5,894 nucleotides of DNA from assembly GCA_036752465.1 (NCBI GenBank), contig DAIOSQ010000110.1, positions 1-5,894 of the forward strand, read 5' to 3'. The position numbers were made by a program, and so were the translations under genes. A model generated the notes under the pieces. That model worked only from the letters and a program-made list of their open reading frames with translations. It had not been told where the DNA came from and searched no databases. The stretch is from DAIOSQ01 sp036752465 (GTDB lineage Bacteria; Pseudomonadota; Gammaproteobacteria; Legionellales; Legionellaceae). This document shows, one piece after another, positions 1 through 5,811 of the stretch; position 1 is the stretch's first letter; each line of letters opens with the position of its first letter.

Positions 1-251
1 AATAGTTCAAGTCTTGCACGAATATTATCTGTTTGGTCAATATAACATTTTGCCAATAACAAACGCACATCACCATCATTGGGATGTGTTCGTAAATACT
101 GTTGTGCTGCGGTAATTATCTCCCCCCGTGCAGTACCTAGCTGATAGTGTAGATTCAATTGGGCATAGCTTGTTTCAGCCGCACGCGCATCTAGCACCAT
201 GGTCAGCAGAACCATCAGCATCACTGCATGTAAGGTACTCAACTGGCGCAC
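1..251 (-). CDS. Secreted TPR-like protein, 5' part only (runs off the left edge)
   Basis: This open minus-strand frame continues past the window edge, so only the N-terminal ~83 residues are visible. From the GTG at 251 the protein begins MRQLSTLHAVML, followed by a hydrophobic core and an A-R-A/A-E cleavage site near residues 24-25, which together make a good Sec signal peptide. The mature part is rich in helix-forming residues (LNLHYQLGTARGEI, then HPNDGDVRLLLAKCYI), the pattern of tetratricopeptide-like repeats in periplasmic or outer-membrane proteins, including the N-terminal regions of YaiO-type barrels. GTG 251 is preferred because it supplies a basic n-region and has a weak GGA about 9 nt upstream. 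ATG 221 is the alternative but leaves no positive charge before the hydrophobic core. With GTG 251 the gene overlaps the end of the upstream SDR gene by 13 nt, suggesting co-transcription and coupled translation. The export signal is well supported; the TPR call and any link to polysaccharide secretion are inference, since most of the protein is missing. Confidence 0.6.
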   Translation of the reverse strand, partial: MRQLSTLHAVMLMVLLTMVLDARAAETSYAQLNLHYQLGTARGEIITAAQQYLRTHPNDGDVRLLLAKCYIDQTDNIRARLEL

Positions 252-1198
252 TGGATTAAGTCCAGCAATGAGGACTCTAAATTCCACTTAAAATGATAAG
301 AAGTAACCTGGAGGAGTTTGCTTAAGTTTGGCTGGCGAAACATAATATCGGTAAAGCCTGCACCGTAAATCGCCTCATAGGACACATGTTGGATCGTGGA
401 CTGACTCGACGCCAGTTGTTTGATCAGCTGAGCTAACGCCAAAATTGAGATGGTGCGATCATGTCCTACGTTAAACGTTTGCCCAACAGTGCACGGGTTA
501 CTGGCTATATGGTCCATGAGCACCACCAGATCGCGCACATCACAAAAACTACGTATTTGCAGACCACTGCCATGCACCAACAATGGTTGGTTATGGATGG
601 CTTGTTGAATAAAGCGCGGTACCACCATCCCATAGCCACCAATTTGCCCTGGACCTATGGTGTTGAAAATCCGCAAATTTGTGACGTTTAATCCGTATTG
701 TTGGCAGTAAGCCAACCCATAGGCCTCTGTGGCGATTTTGCTCACAATGTAAGCATGACAACTGCTTTTGCTCAGACCTATCGTAATATCATCCGCTTCG
801 TGAAATGCTGTAACCCCGTCGCCATAAACTTCTGAAGTTGAGGCTAATATCAGCTGGGGCTGGCGTTTGGCGGCTCGCGCCGCGCGCAACAGGCGTTCGG
901 TCATGCCAATATTGACGGATAAGACCCGTTCCGGCACGCCAATGACTTTCAATACCCCCACCAATGCTGCCATATGATATATACGATCCATCTGACAGAC
1001 TAACTCATCAAGCGCAGGATAGGTGACGACATCCGTTCGGGTGAAATAAAATTTGGGGTGCCCTTCGAAGCGGGCAATATTGTTGAGACTGCCGGTGCTC
1101 AAATCATCCAGCGCGTAGACGGTATCGCCCTGATTTAAATGGTACTGCACTAAGTTGGAACCAATAAATCCGGCACCACCAGTGACGAGAATATGCAT
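239..1198 (-). CDS. NAD-dependent epimerase/dehydratase (extended SDR, nucleotide-sugar type)
   Basis: A 319-residue cytoplasmic extended short-chain dehydrogenase, the usual length for nucleotide-sugar epimerases, dehydratases and decarboxylases. Counting from the ATG at 1198, the Rossmann motif TGGAGFIG is at 6-13, followed by the D31-D32 acidic pair that binds the NAD ribose. The catalytic STSEVYG stretch is at 120-126 and the YxxxK pair is Y150/K154. A substrate-loop segment FNTIGPGQ (178-185) leads to GMVVPRF (190-196), and SFCDVRDLV is at 217-225. These segments match the family found in exopolysaccharide and O-antigen loci that includes UDP-glucose 4-epimerase and UDP-glucuronate decarboxylase. 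The exact reaction cannot be read from motifs. The frame extends upstream to ATG 1210 and TTG 1216, but ATG 1198 places the Rossmann motif at the usual distance and lies about 18 nt after the predicted transcription start. The gene follows the SET gene on the same strand after 107 nt, with its own likely promoter. Confidence 0.9.
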   Translation of the reverse strand: MHILVTGGAGFIGSNLVQYHLNQGDTVYALDDLSTGSLNNIARFEGHPKFYFTRTDVVTYPALDELVCQMDRIYHMAALVGVLKVIGVPERVLSVNIGMTERLLRAARAAKRQPQLILASTSEVYGDGVTAFHEADDITIGLSKSSCHAYIVSKIATEAYGLAYCQQYGLNVTNLRIFNTIGPGQIGGYGMVVPRFIQQAIHNQPLLVHGSGLQIRSFCDVRDLVVLMDHIASNPCTVGQTFNVGHDRTISILALAQLIKQLASSQSTIQHVSYEAIYGAGFTDIMFRQPNLSKLLQVTSYHFKWNLESSLLDLIQCAS

Positions 1199-1222
1199 AC
1201 AGGCATCCATTGCCAAACAAAC

Positions 1223-1251
1223 ACCGTATCTCTTAACGTATCCCCTGTCAA
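1223..1251 (-). promoter_or_regulatory. Putative sigma-70 promoter for the SDR gene
   Basis: On the minus strand a consensus -35 TTGACA (1251-1246) is followed after 17 bp by TACGGT (1228-1223), a poor -10 that keeps T1, A2 and T6. Transcription would start near 1216, leaving a leader of about 18 nt before ATG 1198 and making the upstream TTG 1216 and ATG 1210 starts unlikely. The perfect -35 and ideal spacing support it; the weak -10 suggests modest or activator-dependent use. Confidence 0.45.
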
Positions 1252-1305
1252 TGCATCACGGAAACAAAGCAAGGCCGAAAGAAACGGATTAACTCGTTAA
1301 AGCCA

Positions 1306-2457
1306 CTAACTGCTAGCGCGAACCAACCCGTATAACAATACTGCTGCCAAGCCAAGCACGCCCACACAAGCCGCGATCTGCCAGGGTTGCACGACAGGTA
1401 TCGCAAAGGATGACAAGACTTTATAAAACGCTTGTCTGACCGCGAATGTGTCCAGCGGAATTTTTTTCCCTTGCGCCGTCAGCATGCGGCCATTGCGATG
1501 CCACAACACCAAGCTTTGTTGATCTTTAAAATAATTCGCCCCATAGTACACCAATAACTGCTCGCCCTGACGGATGTCGCGATTAGCTCGATAAATAATG
1601 ACTTCTAGCCCAAACAATGAGTAACTCAGTGCCGTCACATTGGAACTTAGCCAGCGCTGGTCTTGTAATGCATGTTTTTTTTCCGAATGATTGACAAAGC
1701 GCGCAATATTGCCCTTGGTTGCTGCATCAATATCAAGCCTGAGCAGATCCGCACCACAGGTGAAGCCATAGACAGTAGCGGGTCCCTCTTTGGGGACTTT
1801 TTCGCCTACGTATGCCATCAGCATGCTGTCTTGTGCAAGCTTATGTCTTGCATATACGCCAAAACCCATTTTGACATTGATATAACGAATTTCAAGATCA
1901 TCAAAACAGTCCGTACGCTGGCAGAATGCCAACACGTCCTCATCCGCCTGATATAAATCATCCGCCTGACAGGTGGATGGTAAATCTGCAAAGCGAATGG
2001 TTTGTGCTAAGACCATACTGTCCTGATAAACAAATGGCGCATTTTTAAAATAAGATACAATTCCTTCGAGCTGCGCGATGGTGAGATGTCGCTTGGCTGG
2101 TTGATTATGAGCAAGCGCAAATGGGATTTGATAGTCGGCACGGGTTTTGACAAAGCGCGGCGACGGCTTGATCTCAAAACAACAGGTGCTAGGCGCGGTT
2201 GATGTCAGCAAGGTGGCATATACCCGCCGTGGAACCTGTAAAAGTTGCGCAAAATCATCGTATTCGTAGACATAAGTCCCCGCTGCTACAGGCGCCATGG
2301 CTTCCTCAGTCAACAAGGGATGCTGAAAGCCAAGGGCCGTCAATTCTGCAGTGCTGACAAACATACTGTCATCTAAAAGACAACGCGCGGACAACATATC
2401 AATACTTGCCCGTTGATACGATGATGCACTGTTTTGATTGGTTAATGTGATTTTCAC
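1306..2457 (-). CDS. SET-domain protein with C-terminal membrane anchor
   Basis: A protein of 383 residues from GTG 2457 (386 from GTG 2466; positions below use the longer numbering). The C-terminal half carries a recognisable SET lysine-methyltransferase domain: the GFG turn at 201-203 (in MGFGVYA), a YVGE segment at 219-222, the AdoMet and catalytic motif RFVNHS at 256-261, and the post-motif GEQLLVYYG at 301-309 followed by YF. There is no cysteine-rich post-SET CxCxxxxC cluster and no pre-SET zinc cluster. Residues ~362-382 (from PWQIAACVG to LLYGLV) form one strongly hydrophobic helix with only RASS after it, so the protein is probably tail-anchored with the SET domain on the cytoplasmic side, unless it is exported. 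Residues 1-190 match no family I recognise. Known SET enzymes methylate protein lysines; bacterial examples such as Legionella RomA and Chlamydia NUE act on host chromatin, while others modify bacterial proteins. The substrate here is unknown. It is divergent from tsaD and upstream of the SDR gene. Confidence 0.85.
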   Translation of the reverse strand: MKITLTNQNSASSYQRASIDMLSARCLLDDSMFVSTAELTALGFQHPLLTEEAMAPVAAGTYVYEYDDFAQLLQVPRRVYATLLTSTAPSTCCFEIKPSPRFVKTRADYQIPFALAHNQPAKRHLTIAQLEGIVSYFKNAPFVYQDSMVLAQTIRFADLPSTCQADDLYQADEDVLAFCQRTDCFDDLEIRYINVKMGFGVYARHKLAQDSMLMAYVGEKVPKEGPATVYGFTCGADLLRLDIDAATKGNIARFVNHSEKKHALQDQRWLSSNVTALSYSLFGLEVIIYRANRDIRQGEQLLVYYGANYFKDQQSLVLWHRNGRMLTAQGKKIPLDTFAVRQAFYKVLSSFAIPVVQPWQIAACVGVLGLAAVLLYGLVRASS

Positions 2458-2465
2458 CCGTGCCA

Positions 2466-2471
2466 CTCCCT
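2466..2471 (-). promoter_or_regulatory. Ribosome binding site deciding the SET gene start
   Basis: AGGGAG on the minus strand overlaps the first base of the upstream GTG candidate (2466) and so cannot serve it. It lies 8 nt before the second in-frame GTG at 2457, a normal spacing, so translation most likely begins MKITLTNQN rather than three codons earlier. Confidence 0.5.
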
Positions 2472-2478
2472 AAATATC

Positions 2479-2484
2479 TATGAT
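2479..2484 (+). promoter_or_regulatory. tsaD: Putative -10 element of the tsaD promoter
   Basis: TATGAT matches the -10 consensus at five of six positions and would start transcription near 2491, giving a ~33-nt leader for tsaD. No convincing -35 hexamer lies 16-18 bp upstream. The opposite strand reads TATCAT across 2485-2480, a possible -10 for the divergent SET gene, so both promoters may share the same few base pairs. Confidence 0.3.
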
Positions 2485-2523
2485 AAACTCTCATCCCCTA
2501 GATCGATATGAAGCAAGAAAACT

Positions 2524-3558
2524 ATGCGTGTACTGGGTATTGAAACCTCGTGTGATGAAACTGGTTTAGCGATTTACGATGCCGAACATGGCTTGCTGGC
2601 CAACGTGCTCCACTCACAAATTGCAACACATCGACCACATGGCGGCGTGGTACCTGAATTGGCTTCGCGCGATCACATCAAACATATCGTGTTATTATTG
2701 CAAGAGGTATTGGCGAAAGCAAATCTTAGCAAACATGATCTCGATGCGGTTGCTTACACGGCAGGCCCAGGTTTAATTGGTGCGCTGCTGACCGGGGCAT
2801 CGTTCGCCAAAAGTTTAGCGTATGCTTTGCGCATTCCAGCACTGGCCATTCATCACTTAGAAGCGCACATATTGGCCGCACAATTAGAAAATCCTAACAT
2901 CACTTTTCCACTAACCGCACTGTTGGTTTCCGGCGGGCATAGCCAATTGATTGCCGCAAGTGGCTTAGGCCAGTATCAGTTATTGGGCGACACGCTCGAT
3001 GATGCGGTCGGCGAAGCATTCGATAAAACAGCCAAACTGATGGGGATCCCCTATCCAGGAGGCCCTAAACTTGCCAAATTAGCAGAAAGCTACCAAGCGG
3101 ATGTCCATGAAGCCCTGCGTTTCCCGCGACCTATGATCAACCGAGCGGATTTAAACTTTAGTTTCAGCGGCTTAAAAACACATGCGTTAACACAATGGCA
3201 AAAAAGCAATCAAGATCATGCCGCGCAAATCGCAATTGCGCACGCCTTTCAAACAGCGGTAGTAGAAACTTTGGCCAGCAAATGCCAACGTGCCTTATTA
3301 AGCACCGGTCATCAAACCTTAGTAGTCGCCGGTGGCGTCGGTGCGAACCAAGCACTGCGTCAATATCTCAAAGAAATGGTGCAAACCTTAGGTAAGGCCG
3401 TCTATTTTCCAAAAATCGAGTATTGCACAGACAATGGCGCCATGGTTGCCTATGCTGGCTATTTGCATCTACAAACGCAAGCAAGAGACAGTGATCTGGC
3501 CATTCAGGTCAAACCGCGCTGGCCTTTGGCCGAATTGTGCCCATCCATATCGTTATAA
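2524..3558 (+). CDS. tsaD: tRNA N6-threonylcarbamoyladenosine transferase TsaD (Gcp/Kae1/Qri7 family)
   Basis: TsaD transfers the threonylcarbamoyl group from TC-AMP to A37 of ANN-decoding tRNAs, working in the cytoplasm with TsaB and TsaE, neither of which is encoded here. The 344-residue length is normal for a bacterial TsaD. The N-terminus MRVLGIETSCDET is the classic ASKHA-fold start. The metal-binding HxxxH pair is H111/H115 in HHLEAH. Further family motifs are PELASRDH at 44-51, VSGGHS at 135-140, GEAFDKTAKLMG at 163-174, YPGGP at 177-181, NFSFSGLKT at 211-219, GGVGANQALR at 270-279 and CTDNGAMVAY at 301-310. All expected active-site segments are present, so the enzyme should be functional. 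The ATG at 2524 fits the family N-terminus, although only a weak purine-rich sequence lies before it. Many gammaproteobacteria have rpsU divergent from tsaD; here a SET-domain gene occupies that side. The stop lies 13 nt before eno. Confidence 0.98.
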   Translation: MRVLGIETSCDETGLAIYDAEHGLLANVLHSQIATHRPHGGVVPELASRDHIKHIVLLLQEVLAKANLSKHDLDAVAYTAGPGLIGALLTGASFAKSLAYALRIPALAIHHLEAHILAAQLENPNITFPLTALLVSGGHSQLIAASGLGQYQLLGDTLDDAVGEAFDKTAKLMGIPYPGGPKLAKLAESYQADVHEALRFPRPMINRADLNFSFSGLKTHALTQWQKSNQDHAAQIAIAHAFQTAVVETLASKCQRALLSTGHQTLVVAGGVGANQALRQYLKEMVQTLGKAVYFPKIEYCTDNGAMVAYAGYLHLQTQARDSDLAIQVKPRWPLAELCPSISL

Positions 3559-3560
3559 AA

Positions 3561-3567
3561 AGGGAGA
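3561..3567 (+). promoter_or_regulatory. eno: Ribosome binding site of eno
   Basis: AGGGAGA lies 4 nt before ATG 3572, between the tsaD stop and the enolase start. It fixes the start at the MIIQAIKGREILDSRG N-terminus and excludes the longer reading that begins inside tsaD at 3434. Confidence 0.7.
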
Positions 3568-3571
3568 TAAC

Positions 3572-4837
3572 ATGATCATTCAAGCAATTAAAGGCAGGGA
3601 AATACTAGACTCTCGCGGCAATCCCACCATCGAAGCCGATGTGACGTTAACGAATGGCACCATCGGCAGAGCCAGTGTCCCATCAGGCGCTTCAACCGGT
3701 AGCCTCGAAGCTTTTGAATTGCGTGATCAAGACCGCAAACGTTATCATGGCAAAGGCGTACTCAACGCAGTGTCCTATATCAATCAAGATATTGCAGCGG
3801 CGCTACGGCATGCCAGTGTTGCCGATCAAGCCTTACTCGATACCACCCTATGCGAACTGGATGGTACCGCAAATAAGTCGCGTATCGGTGCCAATGCGAT
3901 GTTGGCGGTCTCCCTAGCAGCGGCAAGGGCACGTGCCGCTGCTCAAAATATCCCCCTGGTGCAAGCCCTCAACAGTGGTGAGCCTATGGTCATGCCGGTG
4001 CCTATGATGAATATACTGAATGGTGGCGCGCACGCCGACAACAATGTCGATATTCAAGAATTTATGATTATGCCACTGGGAGCACCAGATTTTGCCAATG
4101 CCTTGCGTATGGGTGCAGAAATTTTTCATGGGTTAAAATCATTATTAAAACAACGCCACTTGAATACTGCCGTCGGCGATGAAGGCGGCCTAGCCCCTAA
4201 TTTAAGATCAAATCGTGAAGCACTGGATTTGTTAAGCACAGCCACCGAACAAGCTGGTTTTACGCTTGGACAAGATATTGTCTTTGCTTTGGATGTGGCC
4301 GCCTCGGAATTGTTTCATGAGGGCCAGTATACCCTGGCATCCGAGCACAGAACATTTAGCAGCGCGGGTTTTGTCGAATATTATCAATCGCTATTAGCCG
4401 ATTACCCTATTGTCAGCATAGAGGATGGTCTGCACGAAAGTGATTGGGATGGTTGGCAAATGATGACCCGCACATTGCCACACATTCAATTGGTTGCGGA
4501 TGATCTCTTTGTAACCAATACCACGTTGTTGCAAAAAGGCATCGACCTGCATGCTGCCAATGCCATACTGATTAAGCTCAACCAAATCGGCACCCTCACC
4601 GAAACCTTACAAACCATGCGACTGGCACGCACGCATGGCTATAGCTGTGTGGTATCTCACCGCTCAGGAGAAACAGAAGACACCTTTATCGCCGATCTCG
4701 CAGTAGCCACTGGCTGTGGACAAATCAAAACCGGATCCTTATGTAGAAGCGATCGTGTCGCCAAATATAATCAATTATTACGAATTCAGGAACTCATGGC
4801 GCTGCCATATGCAGGGCGGTCGGTAGTCAGGGGCTAA
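3572..4837 (+). CDS. eno: Enolase (phosphopyruvate hydratase)
   Basis: Enolase interconverts 2-phosphoglycerate and phosphoenolpyruvate in glycolysis and gluconeogenesis; it is a cytoplasmic Mg-dependent homodimer and in many proteobacteria also part of the RNA degradosome. The 421-residue product is slightly shorter than the ~430 typical of the family. Visible motifs are GREILDSRGNPT at 8-19, the mobile loop SGASTG at 38-43, NGGAHADNN with H154, the QEFM glutamate E163, GDEGG with E204, the metal aspartate D241 in LDVAAS, E284 in SIEDG, the DD pair at 310-311 in ADDLFVTN, catalytic K335 in LIKLNQIG, the SHRSGETED signature at 362-370 and K386 in IKTGS. Nothing essential is missing. Leu45 replaces the common Arg or His after the SGASTG loop, a variable position. 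The gene starts 13 nt after tsaD with a good Shine-Dalgarno, so the two are probably co-transcribed; no separate promoter is obvious. Confidence 0.97.
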   Translation: MIIQAIKGREILDSRGNPTIEADVTLTNGTIGRASVPSGASTGSLEAFELRDQDRKRYHGKGVLNAVSYINQDIAAALRHASVADQALLDTTLCELDGTANKSRIGANAMLAVSLAAARARAAAQNIPLVQALNSGEPMVMPVPMMNILNGGAHADNNVDIQEFMIMPLGAPDFANALRMGAEIFHGLKSLLKQRHLNTAVGDEGGLAPNLRSNREALDLLSTATEQAGFTLGQDIVFALDVAASELFHEGQYTLASEHRTFSSAGFVEYYQSLLADYPIVSIEDGLHESDWDGWQMMTRTLPHIQLVADDLFVTNTTLLQKGIDLHAANAILIKLNQIGTLTETLQTMRLARTHGYSCVVSHRSGETEDTFIADLAVATGCGQIKTGSLCRSDRVAKYNQLLRIQELMALPYAGRSVVRG

Positions 4838-4869
4838 GCAATCGGCAAATCTGGTCAAGCTTTTACCTG

Positions 4870-4903
4870 GCTGTTTACCAAATTATCACTTTTTTTAAAC
4901 AGC
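4870..4903. repeat. Inverted repeat with 8-bp arms upstream of the aldolase gene
   Basis: GCTGTTTA (4870-4877) and its exact reverse complement TAAACAGC (4896-4903) flank an 18-nt AT-rich spacer. The right arm ends 3 bp before the TATACT -10 and the spacer contains the candidate -35. Arm centres are 26 bp apart, compatible with a dimeric regulator binding on one DNA face over more than two turns. No T-run follows the right arm, so an intrinsic terminator for eno is less likely. Confidence 0.5.
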
Positions 4904-4912
4904 GTGTATACT
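4883..4912 (+). promoter_or_regulatory. Putative sigma-70 promoter for the aldolase gene
   Basis: TTATCA (4883-4888, four of six -35 positions) and TATACT (4907-4912, five of six -10 positions) are separated by 18 bp. Transcription would start near 4919, giving a ~27-nt leader. The location in the only sizeable gap of the rightward group fits a separately regulated aldolase gene. Confidence 0.45.
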
Positions 4913-4933
4913 AATATAAAGATCTGAACCGAT

Positions 4934-4942
4934 TGGTATAAT
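4934..4942 (+). promoter_or_regulatory. Consensus extended -10 (TGGTATAAT) abutting the aldolase start codon
   Basis: A full TGn-TATAAT element ends 3 bp before ATG 4946. Its expected transcription start (about 4949) falls just inside the coding region, so it could not drive the full-length gene. It may be a decoy or pausing site, drive a shorter transcript, or be chance in AT-rich DNA. Confidence 0.25.
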
Positions 4943-4945
4943 AGT

Positions 4946-5794
4946 ATGCAGACATTAAAAGTAATTGATGTCACGTTGCGAGATGGTGGACATCGTGTAA
5001 ACTTTAACTTCAGCGATGCCGACATTGACAAAATTTTGCCAATGCTCGACCAGACAGGTGTTGCTTACGTCGAAGTCGGTTACCGCAATGGCACGTACCC
5101 GTATGATGCAGAGGTAGGCCCATCTGGTTTATGCCAGCAGGCTTACTTGCGCAAATGCCGCGATTGCTTGCCACATGTGCGCATGGCTGTGATGGCTTAC
5201 CCGCAGTATATCACTGCCCACGATATGCACGAATTAAAAGATGTGGGCGTAGACTTACTGCGGATCTGCGTCATCAGAGGCGAACTGCCGCAAGCCATAC
5301 AAACCGCGGAGCTGGCGCATCATCATCACATGGACGTTGCCCTAAATATTACCCAAACGTCAAAATATACCGATGAAGCCTTAGACGAGGTGGTAGCGCA
5401 AATCGCTCACCTACCGTTAAAAGCCATTTATTTAGCGGATTCTAATGGCAGCCTCACCCCAACAGATATCAAAGCACTGTATGCGAAATACACCACCATC
5501 TACCACACGCCATTTGGTTTCCATGCACACGACAACCTTGGTCTGGCGCAAGCCAACACGATCGCTGCCATCGAGGAGAACGCCGAATTTATTGATTGCT
5601 CGTTGACCGGTCTAGGCAAAGGCATAGGCAACCTACGCGCTGAATTTTTTCTCGCGTACCTGCAAAAAATGCACCTCGGCAACTATGCACTGGATCAATG
5701 CTTGATGGCCGCCAATTACGTACGCCGAACCTTTTATGGCCCAGAAGATGGCTTGCATTTAGATGATTTCTTGCATGCGATCAACAATCATTGA
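4946..5794 (+). CDS. Stand-alone DRE-TIM aldolase/lyase (HMG-CoA lyase / 4-hydroxy-2-oxovalerate aldolase-like)
   Basis: A 282-residue metal-dependent TIM-barrel enzyme of the DRE-TIM (HMGL-like) superfamily, which forms or cleaves C-C bonds next to a 2-oxo acid or acyl-CoA. The signature is plain: TLRDGGH at 10-16 supplies R12, metal ligand D13 and a histidine at the position of the catalytic His of DmpG-type aldolases; E43 lies in VEVGYR; ADSNGSLTP is at 164-172; the HxH metal pair is H193/H195 in GFHAHDNLGL; and GLGKGIGN is at 222-229. It ends soon after the barrel and lacks the C-terminal communication domain of DmpG/MhpE (~340 residues), and no acylating aldehyde dehydrogenase is nearby, so it is probably not a meta-cleavage enzyme. 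Short relatives occur in surface-polysaccharide and secondary-metabolite clusters, but the substrate here cannot be assigned. The ATG fits the family N-terminus, yet no clear Shine-Dalgarno precedes it. It has its own promoter region after eno. Confidence 0.85.
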   Translation: MQTLKVIDVTLRDGGHRVNFNFSDADIDKILPMLDQTGVAYVEVGYRNGTYPYDAEVGPSGLCQQAYLRKCRDCLPHVRMAVMAYPQYITAHDMHELKDVGVDLLRICVIRGELPQAIQTAELAHHHHMDVALNITQTSKYTDEALDEVVAQIAHLPLKAIYLADSNGSLTPTDIKALYAKYTTIYHTPFGFHAHDNLGLAQANTIAAIEENAEFIDCSLTGLGKGIGNLRAEFFLAYLQKMHLGNYALDQCLMAANYVRRTFYGPEDGLHLDDFLHAINNH

Positions 5795-5811
5795 TGGCTG
5801 TTGGGGTTGCT

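Noticed and set aside
461..691. Plus-strand open frame inside the SDR gene
   Set aside because: It is antisense to conserved SDR motifs, has no ribosome binding site of note and its translation resembles no protein.
1199..1216. Longer SDR starts at TTG 1216 or ATG 1210
   Set aside because: They add residues not typical before the Rossmann motif, and the predicted transcription start lies at about 1216.
1289..1300. Short palindrome TTAAC-TC-GTTAA just after the SET stop
   Set aside because: Five AT-rich base pairs with a two-base loop and no T-run are too weak for a terminator or operator call.
1672..1956. Plus-strand open frame inside the SET gene
   Set aside because: It is a shadow of the SET coding sequence opposite the NHS region; no support for an independent gene.
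3434..3571. Upstream extension of the enolase frame into tsaD (467-residue version)
   Set aside because: The extra residues are tsaD coding sequence in another frame and look nothing like enolase; a good ribosome binding site sits just before ATG 3572.
3572..4837. Carboxy-PEP synthase-like enolase homolog for phosphonate metabolism
   Set aside because: All catalytic and metal residues of genuine enolase are present and no phosphonate genes are visible.
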